A stretch of DNA of 9,372 nt from a bacterium (GCA_022844575.1 JALHLL010000136.1:1-9372), one strand, 5' to 3'. Positions 1-6,398 are shown, numbered from the stretch's first letter. Notes: a model not told the origin generated them from the letters alone. Numbers and translations are program-made.

Positions 1-559
1 GGAAATATTCCCGAATAATCTGAATGTTATCATACCGGCTCGTACAATCGAGCTATTGAGAAAAGCCGATACGGATGTTATTGTTTCGCTTACACGCACG
101 CATGCGGAGTTTACAATGGGTAATACAACCTTTATTACTCGTGTAATTGATGAAAATTTTCCGCCTTATGAAAATGTTATCCCAAAGGATAATGATAAGG
201 AAGCACTTATAAATATACGAGAGATTATATCGGCAATTAAACGTGTAGCCATATTTACAAATAATAAATCCTATCAAATAAAAATAAATGTATCGTCCGA
301 AGGATTGATTATTGAAGGTAACGATGAAGAATCGGGTTCAAATGCTCAAGAACGTATTGCATGCGATTACTCGGGACCAAGTTTTGATATAGGATTTAAT
401 TATCACTACTTACTCGATGCTTTACAACATATCGAAACAGGCAATGGCGAAATGAAAGAATGTTTATTTACATTTTCGAGTCCGACAAGAGCTACCCTAC
501 TCAAACCGGGACGAGATGATGAATCGTTATTGATGTTGGTAATGCCCACACGATTATAA
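1..559 (+). CDS. dnaN: DNA polymerase III subunit beta (sliding clamp), 3' part only
   Basis: This is the C-terminal half of the ring-shaped clamp that tethers DNA polymerase III and other proteins to DNA. The frame is open from base 2, so the gene begins outside the window. About 185 residues are visible, against roughly 370 in the full family. Recognisable clamp segments, in order, are VIIPARTIELLRKAD, the ITRVIDENFPPYENVIP stretch at the start of domain 3, ISAIKRVAIFTN, IGFNYHYLLDALQHI, and the terminal LMLVMPTRL. The last few residues (MPxRL) line the pocket that binds clamp-interacting peptides in known clamps. A TTG inside the frame at 56 is not a real start, because homology continues upstream of it. 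A strong terminator follows directly and the next gene is convergent, so this is the end of its transcription unit. There is no recF downstream. Confidence 0.97.
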   Translation, partial: EIFPNNLNVIIPARTIELLRKADTDVIVSLTRTHAEFTMGNTTFITRVIDENFPPYENVIPKDNDKEALINIREIISAIKRVAIFTNNKSYQIKINVSSEGLIIEGNDEESGSNAQERIACDYSGPSFDIGFNYHYLLDALQHIETGNGEMKECLFTFSSPTRATLLKPGRDDESLLMLVMPTRL

Positions 560-581
560 GTATATCCGAATAAAAGATAAG

Positions 582-614
582 AAAAGGCGATTATTTTTAA
601 TCGTCTTTTTTTTT
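582..614 (+). terminator. Intrinsic terminator of dnaN
   Basis: The arms GGCGATTA (586-593) and TAATCGTC (598-605) form an 8-bp stem with one G-T pair and a 4-nt T loop. The stem is extended by A/T pairs between the A-rich left flank and a run of nine T (606-614). It lies 22 nt after the dnaN stop codon, in the right orientation for that gene. Confidence 0.9.
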
Positions 615-668
615 GCTTTATTTACAACACTACGGAAGAGTTATTTGTGTAATAACGGAATTTAAATC

Positions 669-692
669 TCTCTTTTTCGCCACTAAGTGGGA
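669..692 (+). repeat. Dispersed intergenic repeat family A, copy 1
   Basis: The segment reads CTCTTTTTCGCC then ACTAAGTGGGAGAAGT. The reverse complement of 6501-6530 gives a matching series (CTCTTTTTTTCTCC, then CCCAAGTGGGAGAAG). A shorter same-strand copy sits at 6454-6469. Its core CCACTAAGTGG is palindromic. It lies in the gap between two convergent genes and has no coding potential. Confidence 0.6.
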
Positions 693-723
693 GAAGTATT
701 TTTTGTTTCACTTCAAAAAACAA

Positions 724-750
724 TGTCATTCTGAATGAAGTGAAGAAACT
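724..750 (-). repeat. Dispersed intergenic repeat family B, copy 1
   Basis: The minus strand reads AGTTTCTTCACTTCATTCAG followed by AATGACA. This matches the plus-strand copies at 6554-6580 (23 of 27 positions by eye), 6715-6741 and, more weakly, 6399-6424. Copy 1 is therefore inverted relative to the other three. The rest of the 560-797 gap holds only the dnaN terminator, family A copy 1 and the hairpin at 749-782. Confidence 0.65.
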
Positions 751-782
751 ATTGAAATAGTGTATGTGATTTTTTTCAATAG
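749..782 (-). terminator. Possible 3' hairpin of the beta-propeller gene
   Basis: CTATTGAAA (749-757) and TTTCAATAG (774-782) form a perfect 9-bp inverted repeat around a 16-nt loop, starting 15 nt past the stop codon of the minus-strand propeller gene. On the minus strand it is followed only by TTTCTTC, a weak T-tract. It could be a poor terminator or RNA-stabilising hairpin, or a chance by-product of the adjacent family B repeat. Confidence 0.35.
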
Positions 783-797
783 GTAAACAATATGAAC

Positions 798-2780
798 TTA
801 GCGAATAATATGAATTAGTGAGCGATGCGATTGTTGTTCCGAATGAATGGAAACGATATATGTTCCGGTATCGTAGCTCTCAAGAGGTATTGCTATTTTT
901 TCCGTATTTATATCAAATGAATGAATAGTTTTTCCTTCCAATGTAAGTATTTCGCATTTGCTTCCTAATAATACGGGATTTTGTACATCAAGAAAAACGC
1001 TTTCCGTTGCGGGGTTCGGGTAGCAGGAAATATTGGAAGATGTATTATTATACATATCCTCAGCCGAAGAAATTACACTAATATCGGCTCTCCATAATGA
1101 TGCCCCCTCCGTACCTGCAAATAGTATATTGCCAGCTACAAGAAATGATGTAATTGCATTGGGCAATAATCCGACCGGACTCCATGTATTACCATTCTTA
1201 TCTGAAAAATAAACACCCTGCAATGTTCCTGCAAATACTCTGTTACCGCTTGTAATTAACGATACGATATACAAAGGAGAAACACCTGTTTTTTGCAGGG
1301 AAGCCCCATTGTTCGGAGCAATATAAATACCATCATCCGTAGTGCCTATATATACGGTAGTACCGCTTATTGCAAACGACAGTATATCATCTGTACCTAA
1401 ACCAAGATTTATCCAGTAATTGCCATTATCGGTGCTACGATAAACACCATTACCCCATGTTCCCGCAAAAATTATATTGCCGTTCACCATTATCGAACTG
1501 ACGGCATAATTCGATAAACCGGCTTCTACCCATGAAGTACCATTATCCGTACTGCGAAATATTCCAAAAGCCGAACCCGCTAAAAGAGTACCCCCATTTA
1601 TTGCCATTGCACTTATACTCTCACCGGAAAATCCTATATGCGTCCATGAAATACCATTATCGGTACTTTTATAGATTCCATTATTCGTACCTGCAAAAAG
1701 ATCGGTATTATAAGAAATAATAGTCTCTATATAAAAATGATTCAAACCCGATTCCGCCCATGTATTTCCTGTATCGGTGCTGCGGAATATTCCACCTCCG
1801 GCAGTACCTATAAATATATCCGTACCTTTCATAAATTGTGTTTTAACGGTATGTGCCATTAAACCATTATTTACCAAATTCCATGTATTCCCATTATCAT
1901 TACTACGGTAAATGCCATCGCCCGCCGTGCCTGCAAAAAGTGTAGATCCGTTTTGTATAATCGTATAAATAAATATATCTGGCAAAGATGTCTTTTCCCA
2001 TACATTACCACCATCCGTACTACGATATATCCCTTCCGTATATGTTCCGGCAAATAATAATGTACCGGACAAAATAATAGAGCTGACGGCTCTGTTTTCC
2101 AAGCCGTACTTTCTCCATGTTATTCCATTATCCGATGTTTTGTATATACCTTTATCCGTACCCGCATATATTCCCGAATCCGTTGCCTTAAGCGATTGAA
2201 CATACATGCCAATTAAATCAATACCGGCTTCTGCCCATGTATTTCCATTTGTGGCACTTTTAAAAACTCCCTTATCTGTTGCGGCAAAGAGTACATTGTT
2301 TGTTTGAAGTATGGAATTTATTTTCCTGTTGTTTATTCCTGCATAAACCCAAGAATATCCCTCATTCGTGCTTTTGTATATACCCGCCCCGTCCGTGCCT
2401 GCAAATAAAGTATTACCAAATTCAAACAAGGTCGAAATACCGATGGAACTTATACCGACATTCGATTCCGACCATGTTGCGCCATTATCGCTGCTTCGGT
2501 ATATGCCGTTCTCCATAGTACAGGCAAATATCACATTGTTTATTACCGACAGATGCTGTACATAAAGTTTGCTTAACCCGGTATTGCTTGTTATCCATGT
2601 TGTACCATTATCCGTACTTCGGAACACACCTCCCCCGTATGTACCCGCAAATACGGTATTTGCATGTACGGTAAAAGCAAGCACCCTGCCGCCATAAGGT
2701 CCATTACTTTGAGTCCATTGAGCCGATACATGTCCCGCCGCAATACCAAGAATAGCAAGGAAGGAAAGGAGAGTTTTCAT
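798..2780 (-). CDS. Secreted 14-repeat beta-propeller protein with T9SS sorting domain
   Basis: This is a 660-aa exported protein of unknown ligand. Residues 1-20 form a signal peptide (MKTLLSFLAILGIAAGHVSA) with a likely signal-peptidase cut before Q21. Residues 22 to about 575 are 14 repeats of 38-42 aa. Each has a hydrophobic strand ending FAGT, a GI(Y/F)(R/K)S strand, and an Asp-box-like turn S-T-D-N-G-x-x-W; repeat 12 is degenerate (PNNGASL) and repeat 14 lacks the turn. Such repeats occur in BNR/sortilin/YCF48-like propellers. Residues 581-660 carry the T9SS type A sorting domain: CYPNPATESVFLDV, then ILTLEGKTIHSFD, then YDTGTYIVSI and a short basic end. The protein is therefore expected on the cell surface or in the medium. 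I chose the ATG at 2780 because it begins the signal peptide directly; a TTG six codons upstream is also open. No catalytic site is recognised, so a sialidase call is not justified. Confidence 0.9.
   Translation of the reverse strand: MKTLLSFLAILGIAAGHVSAQWTQSNGPYGGRVLAFTVHANTVFAGTYGGGVFRSTDNGTTWITSNTGLSKLYVQHLSVINNVIFACTMENGIYRSSDNGATWSESNVGISSIGISTLFEFGNTLFAGTDGAGIYKSTNEGYSWVYAGINNRKINSILQTNNVLFAATDKGVFKSATNGNTWAEAGIDLIGMYVQSLKATDSGIYAGTDKGIYKTSDNGITWRKYGLENRAVSSIILSGTLLFAGTYTEGIYRSTDGGNVWEKTSLPDIFIYTIIQNGSTLFAGTAGDGIYRSNDNGNTWNLVNNGLMAHTVKTQFMKGTDIFIGTAGGGIFRSTDTGNTWAESGLNHFYIETIISYNTDLFAGTNNGIYKSTDNGISWTHIGFSGESISAMAINGGTLLAGSAFGIFRSTDNGTSWVEAGLSNYAVSSIMVNGNIIFAGTWGNGVYRSTDNGNYWINLGLGTDDILSFAISGTTVYIGTTDDGIYIAPNNGASLQKTGVSPLYIVSLITSGNRVFAGTLQGVYFSDKNGNTWSPVGLLPNAITSFLVAGNILFAGTEGASLWRADISVISSAEDMYNNTSSNISCYPNPATESVFLDVQNPVLLGSKCEILTLEGKTIHSFDINTEKIAIPLESYDTGTYIVSIHSEQQSHRSLIHIIR
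1056..2717 (-). repeat. Fourteen tandem propeller-blade repeats inside the secreted protein
   Basis: The coding repeats have a period of about 114-126 bp. At DNA level, related words recur about every 120 bp on the plus strand (CCATTATCCGTACTtCG and relatives, followed by a CC-rich word and GTaCCtGCAAA). This shows real sequence relatedness between blades, not only shared fold. The N-terminal piece (WTQSNGPYGGRVLAF) aligns with what follows each Asp-box, and the last repeat stops after the FAGT strand, so the array is circularly offset as in closed propellers. Confidence 0.85.
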
Positions 2781-2818
2781 AAACTGCCGTAAGTACAATG
2801 ATTAGTATGCAAGATAAA

Positions 2819-2826
2819 CAAATTTG
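2819..2826 (-). promoter_or_regulatory. Possible -7 box of the propeller gene
   Basis: The minus strand reads CAAATTTG, one mismatch from the Bacteroidota -7 consensus TAnnTTTG. It lies 38 nt before the ATG at 2780, close to the 40 nt seen for the two promoters at the right end of the window. No clear -33 box is visible. The word is also a perfect palindrome, so its orientation is not certain. Confidence 0.3.
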
Positions 2827-2893
2827 AGAAGGATGTTGCGATGATTGATATGCTTGCCACAACAGGAAGAGGGGGTGCTTCTGCTACAATACC

Positions 2894-2901
2894 TATCTTT
2901 G
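2894..2901 (+). promoter_or_regulatory. hemW: Putative -7 promoter box of hemW
   Basis: TATCTTTG matches TAnnTTTG, the -7 element used by the primary sigma factor in Bacteroidota, and is followed by TA as in the other candidates here. It ends 27 nt before the hemW ATG. No good -33 TTG is seen at the usual spacing. Confidence 0.5.
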
Positions 2902-2928
2902 TACGATATTGACTAATGAAAAAAAAGA

Positions 2929-4146
2929 ATGTTCGGACTATATCTGCATATACCCTTTTGTGAGAAAAAATGTATCTATTGTGATTTTTACAGCGTGGAA
3001 AGAACGGGTGAAATAGCACGTTTTGTAGATACTCTTTGTAAAGAAATAGCCCTACGAGCGCAGTATTCGCATACTATACCGCAAGCAAATACGGTATTTT
3101 TCGGAGGTGGTACACCTTCCTTATTATCGGCGCAGGAAATGGAAAGGATAATGATGACCTTAAGGGAACATTATGCCATTATACCTGAAGCGGAAATTAC
3201 GGCGGAGTGCAATCCGGGTACGGTAACACAAGAAAAACTTACGGCATATCGGCAACTAGGCATAAATCGTTTAAGTTTTGGCGTGCAATCGTTCGATGAA
3301 AAGGAATTAGCATACTTACAACGCATCCACAGCCCGGAACAAGCATTTGAAGCAATGGATTTGGCGCGTAAAGCCGGTTTCGATAATGTGAATATGGATT
3401 TGATGTTTGCTTTGCCGGAGCAGGAAATAGGTACATGGAAAAAGAATATACACACAATGGTAGGTTTGCAGCCCGACCACATTTCCGCTTATAGTTTAAT
3501 TTTTGAAGAAGGCACACCACTTTTTGCCCTCATGAAAAAAGGACTCGCCAATCCGGCAAAAGAAGAACATGATGCCCATTTATATGAAATAGGTATGGAA
3601 TTATTAGGTAATGCCGGATATGCACAATATGAAGTATCAAATTTTGCCCGTAATGGTCAAGAATGCAAGCACAATGTTTTGTATTGGAGCGGTGATAGAT
3701 ATTGCTCCTTTGGTCCTTCTGCACACGGTTTTCTTGGGGATGAACGATATTGGAATTACCGAAGTTTACGGCGTTATTCGGAATATGTACATAATAGTAC
3801 CTTACCGATTGCAAACAAAGAAACATTAAATAAAGAAGAGCAAATGTTTGAGCGTGCTTTTTTGGAATTAAGGGCTAAAGGAATACGATTATCGAAATTT
3901 GAAGAAGACTTTTCGGTGGATATTAAAACAATAGCAAAAGAGGAAATTGAGTGGTGGATACAAAATTCATGGGCGCATATTAACGAAGGGCGTTTATCAT
4001 TATTACCGAAAGGTTATGCCGTATGCGATGAACTGACATTATCGCTTATCACCCTTTTGGAAAAACAAGCAGCTACGGAATGGCAACAAAAGGACTTTAC
4101 GGAAGAACGTGATGATGAGCCGAGTTTTTCATTGACGGTGTTGTAG
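2929..4146 (+). CDS. hemW: Radical SAM heme chaperone HemW
   Basis: HemW is a cytoplasmic radical-SAM protein, long misannotated as oxygen-independent coproporphyrinogen III oxidase, that binds heme and hands it to target proteins. The 405-aa product starts directly with the radical-SAM strand LYLHIPFC. The 4Fe-4S cluster cysteines are C11, C15 and C18 in CxxxCxYCDF; HemN has a further cysteine where this protein has F20, which favours HemW. SAM-site motifs follow: FFGGGTPS (57-64), ECNPGT (93-98) and LSFGVQSF (115-122). YEVSNFAR (234-241) and the HNxxYW heme-binding motif (H248, N249, Y252, W253) are both present. A HemN C-terminal-type domain covers about 300-375. The last 25-30 residues (EWQQKDFTEERDDEPSF and on) are a charged tail I do not recognise. 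The start at 2929 leaves no room for extra N-terminal sequence before the cluster motif, as usual in HemW. Confidence 0.95.
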   Translation: MFGLYLHIPFCEKKCIYCDFYSVERTGEIARFVDTLCKEIALRAQYSHTIPQANTVFFGGGTPSLLSAQEMERIMMTLREHYAIIPEAEITAECNPGTVTQEKLTAYRQLGINRLSFGVQSFDEKELAYLQRIHSPEQAFEAMDLARKAGFDNVNMDLMFALPEQEIGTWKKNIHTMVGLQPDHISAYSLIFEEGTPLFALMKKGLANPAKEEHDAHLYEIGMELLGNAGYAQYEVSNFARNGQECKHNVLYWSGDRYCSFGPSAHGFLGDERYWNYRSLRRYSEYVHNSTLPIANKETLNKEEQMFERAFLELRAKGIRLSKFEEDFSVDIKTIAKEEIEWWIQNSWAHINEGRLSLLPKGYAVCDELTLSLITLLEKQAATEWQQKDFTEERDDEPSFSLTVL

Positions 4147-4209
4147 TAGTAATCTATTTCTACTATGAGACGTACGGTTTCATAAGTGCTTAAGGCGTAA
4201 TCTTCATTT

Positions 4210-4446
4210 GTGCAAGTGCTGCCTGCAGAATTAAGTTGGTATCATCATATAACTCTATTGGATAAGATTTCAGACAGAGAGATACGACTTTTTTACATTG
4301 TAAAAACGATAAAGAATGGTTGGAGTAGAAATGTATCGGTACATCAGATAGAAAGAGAACTTCAATCTCAAAAGATAGTACTGTTAAGTGAGTATATTGG
4401 AAATTGCGGAATACTAATGAAGCATATTGAGCATAAACATGATTGA
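4210..4446 (+). pseudogene. Remnant of a DUF1016 (YhcG-type, PDDEXK nuclease) gene
   Basis: A short open stretch encodes LPAELSWYHHITLLDKISDR then EIRLFYIVKTIKNGWSRN and VSVHQIERELQSQ. This matches, from memory, the conserved core of DUF1016 N-terminal domains (L-P-W-x-H-N-x-x-L-L-D-K-x-K-D then R-x-F-Y then NGWSRNVL then QIE). Full family members are about 330-380 aa with a C-terminal PD-(D/E)XK nuclease domain. Only about 50-55 residues of similarity remain (roughly 4216-4380). Stop codons lie just upstream in the same frame (TAA at 4186 and 4198), and the family's next segment (AITNF-like) and nuclease domain are missing in all frames that follow. The only available start is a GTG with no ribosome binding site. 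The 3' end overlaps the next gene by 8 nt. I read it as a decayed fragment. Confidence 0.6.
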
Positions 4447-4921
4447 TATACGACAAGAAGAACTTTCTATCCTTGAATTGCTAAAGTATGGTAAGACAGG
4501 TTCTATTTATAAGTCTACAGATTTGTACTTAAACACAAATGTAGTGAAAGAGGCACCACACATGGGCAACGGTGAGCCTCCTTTCGTAAGTTATAGAACC
4601 GAGTCATTCTATTTTAATAGTGATTTAGTAATATCGGCAGTCGTGATAGACTTTGATGTTAATCAGCCGTACCAATCACTGTTTAGTGATTATGATTACT
4701 TTAAAAATTTATCAAATGATGATTATTTTGCTCTGTCCGAAGGACTGGGGTTGTTTTATTCTGAATTGATGCATATCACAGAGTTAGATCTGGATTTAGA
4801 TATTGGACACTATATTATCAATCGAGAGAATTCTAAATCTACAAACTTGGAACAAGTTACCGTTGTAGCAAACTATTTAACAAAAAGACTTAATAAATTG
4901 GGAATTAGGACTTTAGGATAA
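4439..4921 (+). CDS. Uncharacterised acidic protein, 160 aa
   Basis: I do not recognise this protein. It runs from MIDIRQEELS to LGIRTLG, has no signal peptide, no membrane segment and no cysteine, and is rich in Asp, Tyr and Leu, with acidic clusters around 84-96 and 115-122 (ELDLDLDIG). That composition fits a soluble cytoplasmic protein. The end (LEQVTVVANYLTKRLNKLGI) looks helical. The ATG at 4439 overlaps the stop of the DUF1016 remnant; a TTG four codons upstream (4427) is the only other nearby start, and neither has a clear ribosome binding site. Small acidic orphan proteins next to broken accessory genes are sometimes immunity or antitoxin proteins, but nothing in the sequence proves that here. 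It may be transcribed from hemW or from an unseen promoter. Confidence 0.6.
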   Translation: MIDIRQEELSILELLKYGKTGSIYKSTDLYLNTNVVKEAPHMGNGEPPFVSYRTESFYFNSDLVISAVVIDFDVNQPYQSLFSDYDYFKNLSNDDYFALSEGLGLFYSELMHITELDLDLDIGHYIINRENSKSTNLEQVTVVANYLTKRLNKLGIRTLG

Positions 4922-4981
4922 ATCCGGAAAAGAGAGAGACCACGCAATTGAATTTTCACTTCCTTCGGGATACTGGAGTTT

Positions 4982-5022
4982 GGTGTTTTCGACCTACCAA
5001 CACCTCCAAAGAAAGGTAGGTT
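4982..5022 (+). other. Two mutually exclusive hairpins in the 4922-5124 gap
   Basis: GGTGTT (4982-4987) can pair with AACACC (4999-5004). The loop of that hairpin contains ACCTACC (4992-4998), which can instead pair with GGTAGGT (5015-5021; 7 bp, plus a G-T pair). The two cannot form together. No T-tract follows and no known riboswitch is recognised. Apart from this and a promoter box at 5088, I see nothing else convincing in the gap. Confidence 0.35.
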
Positions 5023-5087
5023 AACATACTATTCACTCCGTTTAGAATGCAAGCACTACCTCATGTTTCGATTACTGCACAATGTCT

Positions 5088-5095
5088 TATTTTTG
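5088..5095 (+). promoter_or_regulatory. Putative -7 promoter box of the membrane-protein pair
   Basis: TATTTTTG is a perfect match to TAnnTTTG. It ends 29 nt before the ATG at 5125. A weak -33-like TTTCG lies at 5066-5070. The region is AT-rich, so chance matches are possible. Confidence 0.45.
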
Positions 5096-5124
5096 ATTAA
5101 CATCATTGCTTACATACTCTTTCT

Positions 5125-5676
5125 ATGAAAAAAATCCTACAAGCTCTTACGATCATAGCCATACTTATCGGATTGTTTTACATCAATCGCAATAAGTTTT
5201 TTGTATATAGAGTAAATGAAAGCCTCCCTGATATTGGTTATTTAAAAAATCATCCAAAATCACCCTGTTGTTTGGATTCGATTACACATGATTTTTCAAT
5301 ACCTACAGACTTAGATACATCGGTGTACAATTGGTACTATTTTTACCGTGAAATGAAGTCCTCGCGTCGCGTTGAACAAATCCTGTTTTTCTCAACAAAT
5401 GAAATGGTTAGTGTAAACCTATCAAGTGGACGTATTTTTGATTATTGCAACCCAAAGTACGGAGCCAGAATTTTTAGTAAATATGAGTTAACGACTAAAG
5501 ATTCTACATGGATGAAGGACGCTATACAGAGGATCGAGGACAGAATTGATAGTTTAGTACTGGTATATGACAAAAAATGTGAGGGAAGCAGAACATATAT
5601 GGAAATATATGAACGTAGGGATGATTCAATTAAGCAAGCAAATAAAAAACAGAAGGGAGAAAATAATGCTCAATAG
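5125..5676 (+). CDS. Uncharacterised membrane-anchored or exported protein, 183 aa
   Basis: I do not recognise the family. The N-terminus is MKK followed by a hydrophobic helix (about residues 4-20, LQALTIIAILIGLFYI) and then R22/K24. With no clear signal-peptidase site, this looks more like a signal anchor than a cleaved signal. The body after residue 25 would then face the periplasm. It has four cysteines (C48, C49, C108, C152), a Tyr/Trp-rich patch (VYNWYYFYREM, 67-77) and a predicted strand-rich middle (QILFFSTNEMVSVNLSSGRIF). The C-terminal 55 residues are strongly charged and helical (DAIQRIEDRIDSLVLVYD, then many K, E and Q). The stop lies 11 nt inside the next gene, so the two are probably translated together. 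The ATG at 5125 begins the charged-hydrophobic N-terminus cleanly. Confidence 0.7.
   Translation: MKKILQALTIIAILIGLFYINRNKFFVYRVNESLPDIGYLKNHPKSPCCLDSITHDFSIPTDLDTSVYNWYYFYREMKSSRRVEQILFFSTNEMVSVNLSSGRIFDYCNPKYGARIFSKYELTTKDSTWMKDAIQRIEDRIDSLVLVYDKKCEGSRTYMEIYERRDDSIKQANKKQKGENNAQ
5653..5660 (+). promoter_or_regulatory. Ribosome binding site that sets the start of the 210-aa membrane protein
   Basis: AAGGGAGA is a strong Shine-Dalgarno-like sequence 5 nt before the ATG at 5666. It lies within the end of the upstream gene. It favours this ATG over an in-frame ATG at 5567, which would add 33 charged residues. Most other genes here lack such a site. Confidence 0.6.
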
Positions 5677-6298
5677 TCTTCTTGATAAATATTTAAAACA
5701 AGGTTCATTTCTATTCTGGGTATGTTGTTTTCTATGCTTTATTGCTGAACCTTACTCCAACATGTTTAATGATTTTTTAAAACCCGATATTCCCTTATTC
5801 AAACTATACATTTTAGATGCCCTAAAGATATCCACCAATATTTTTTTTGGTTTTGTTTTTGCTTTTCTAACCAATCGAAAAGGATTTTTTTCGTTTATCA
5901 TTGTATTCCTTATAAGCTACTTTACAATAGAACTTCACAGTAGTCTTATGAACGCATTTGTTCATGATGGGTTTGCAGCGTCGATGTTTCGCTTCTCCAA
6001 TCGCTTTCTTTTTTTTCTTACACCCTTATTCCAAGTGCTACCGTATTTTTTTACAGGTGAACACATACTGAAGTATAGCAGAAAAATCGGCAAACAAGTT
6101 CTCATTTCATTAACACTTACAATGCTTTTGTTTGCTTATGTATTCATTGGTGACAGATTGGGCTGGGATATGTTTGGGTTTTACCTCAGTTTCGGTAAAT
6201 ATTATATAGATTTAAGCGGAGTACATGTGTATATTGATATATTATTAGCCGTACAGTCTTTTCGATATATCTCAACACATAAGATTACTACCTCATGA
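5666..6298 (+). CDS. Uncharacterised polytopic inner-membrane protein, 210 aa
   Basis: I do not recognise the family. Five or six membrane helices are visible by hydrophobicity: about 13-30 (FLFWVCCFLCFIAEPY), 52-69 (ISTNIFFGFVFAFLTN), 73-90 (FFSFIIVFLISYFTIEL), 113-130 (FLFFLTPLFQVLPYFF), 144-162 (VLISLTLTMLLFAYVFIG) and possibly 186-199. Loops hold basic residues (R71-K72, K136-R139-K140-K143), suggesting cytoplasmic sides. It is very rich in Phe, with a T-rich coding strand. The start at 5666 follows a good ribosome binding site and overlaps the 183-aa gene by 11 nt, so the two probably act together, for instance as a two-part membrane complex. No transporter, rhomboid, CAAX or acyltransferase motif is visible. 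Confidence 0.7.
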   Translation: MLNSLLDKYLKQGSFLFWVCCFLCFIAEPYSNMFNDFLKPDIPLFKLYILDALKISTNIFFGFVFAFLTNRKGFFSFIIVFLISYFTIELHSSLMNAFVHDGFAASMFRFSNRFLFFLTPLFQVLPYFFTGEHILKYSRKIGKQVLISLTLTMLLFAYVFIGDRLGWDMFGFYLSFGKYYIDLSGVHVYIDILLAVQSFRYISTHKITTS

Positions 6299-6398
6299 AT
6301 AAGGGCAGTTCTATTGTTTCTTCCTTTGGGGATGAAAAGAGGTGCGGGCCGTTTTTTTCTGAAATTCTGTGTGTAACGAAGAACCTCAGTAAGAAAAC

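Noticed and set aside
1056..2717. Periodic DNA pattern of about 120 bp resembling a tandem or CRISPR-like array
   Set aside because: The period is codon-exact within an open frame and encodes propeller blades; repeats are imperfect and there are no unique spacers.
798..2780. Sialidase (neuraminidase) because of the Asp-boxes
   Set aside because: Asp-boxes occur in many propellers; no catalytic arginine triad, Tyr/Glu or FRIP motif is visible.
3171..3826. Several minus-strand frames of 93-103 codons opposite hemW
   Set aside because: hemW is an unambiguous conserved gene here; the opposite frames show no motifs and have overlapping alternatives in different frames.
2929..4146. Oxygen-independent coproporphyrinogen III oxidase HemN
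   Set aside because: The fourth cysteine of the HemN motif is replaced by F20 and the HNxxYW motif is present, both pointing to HemW.
4144..4165. Hairpin TAGTAG/CTACTA at the hemW stop as a terminator
   Set aside because: The stem is only 6 bp, mostly A/T, and has no T-tract after it.
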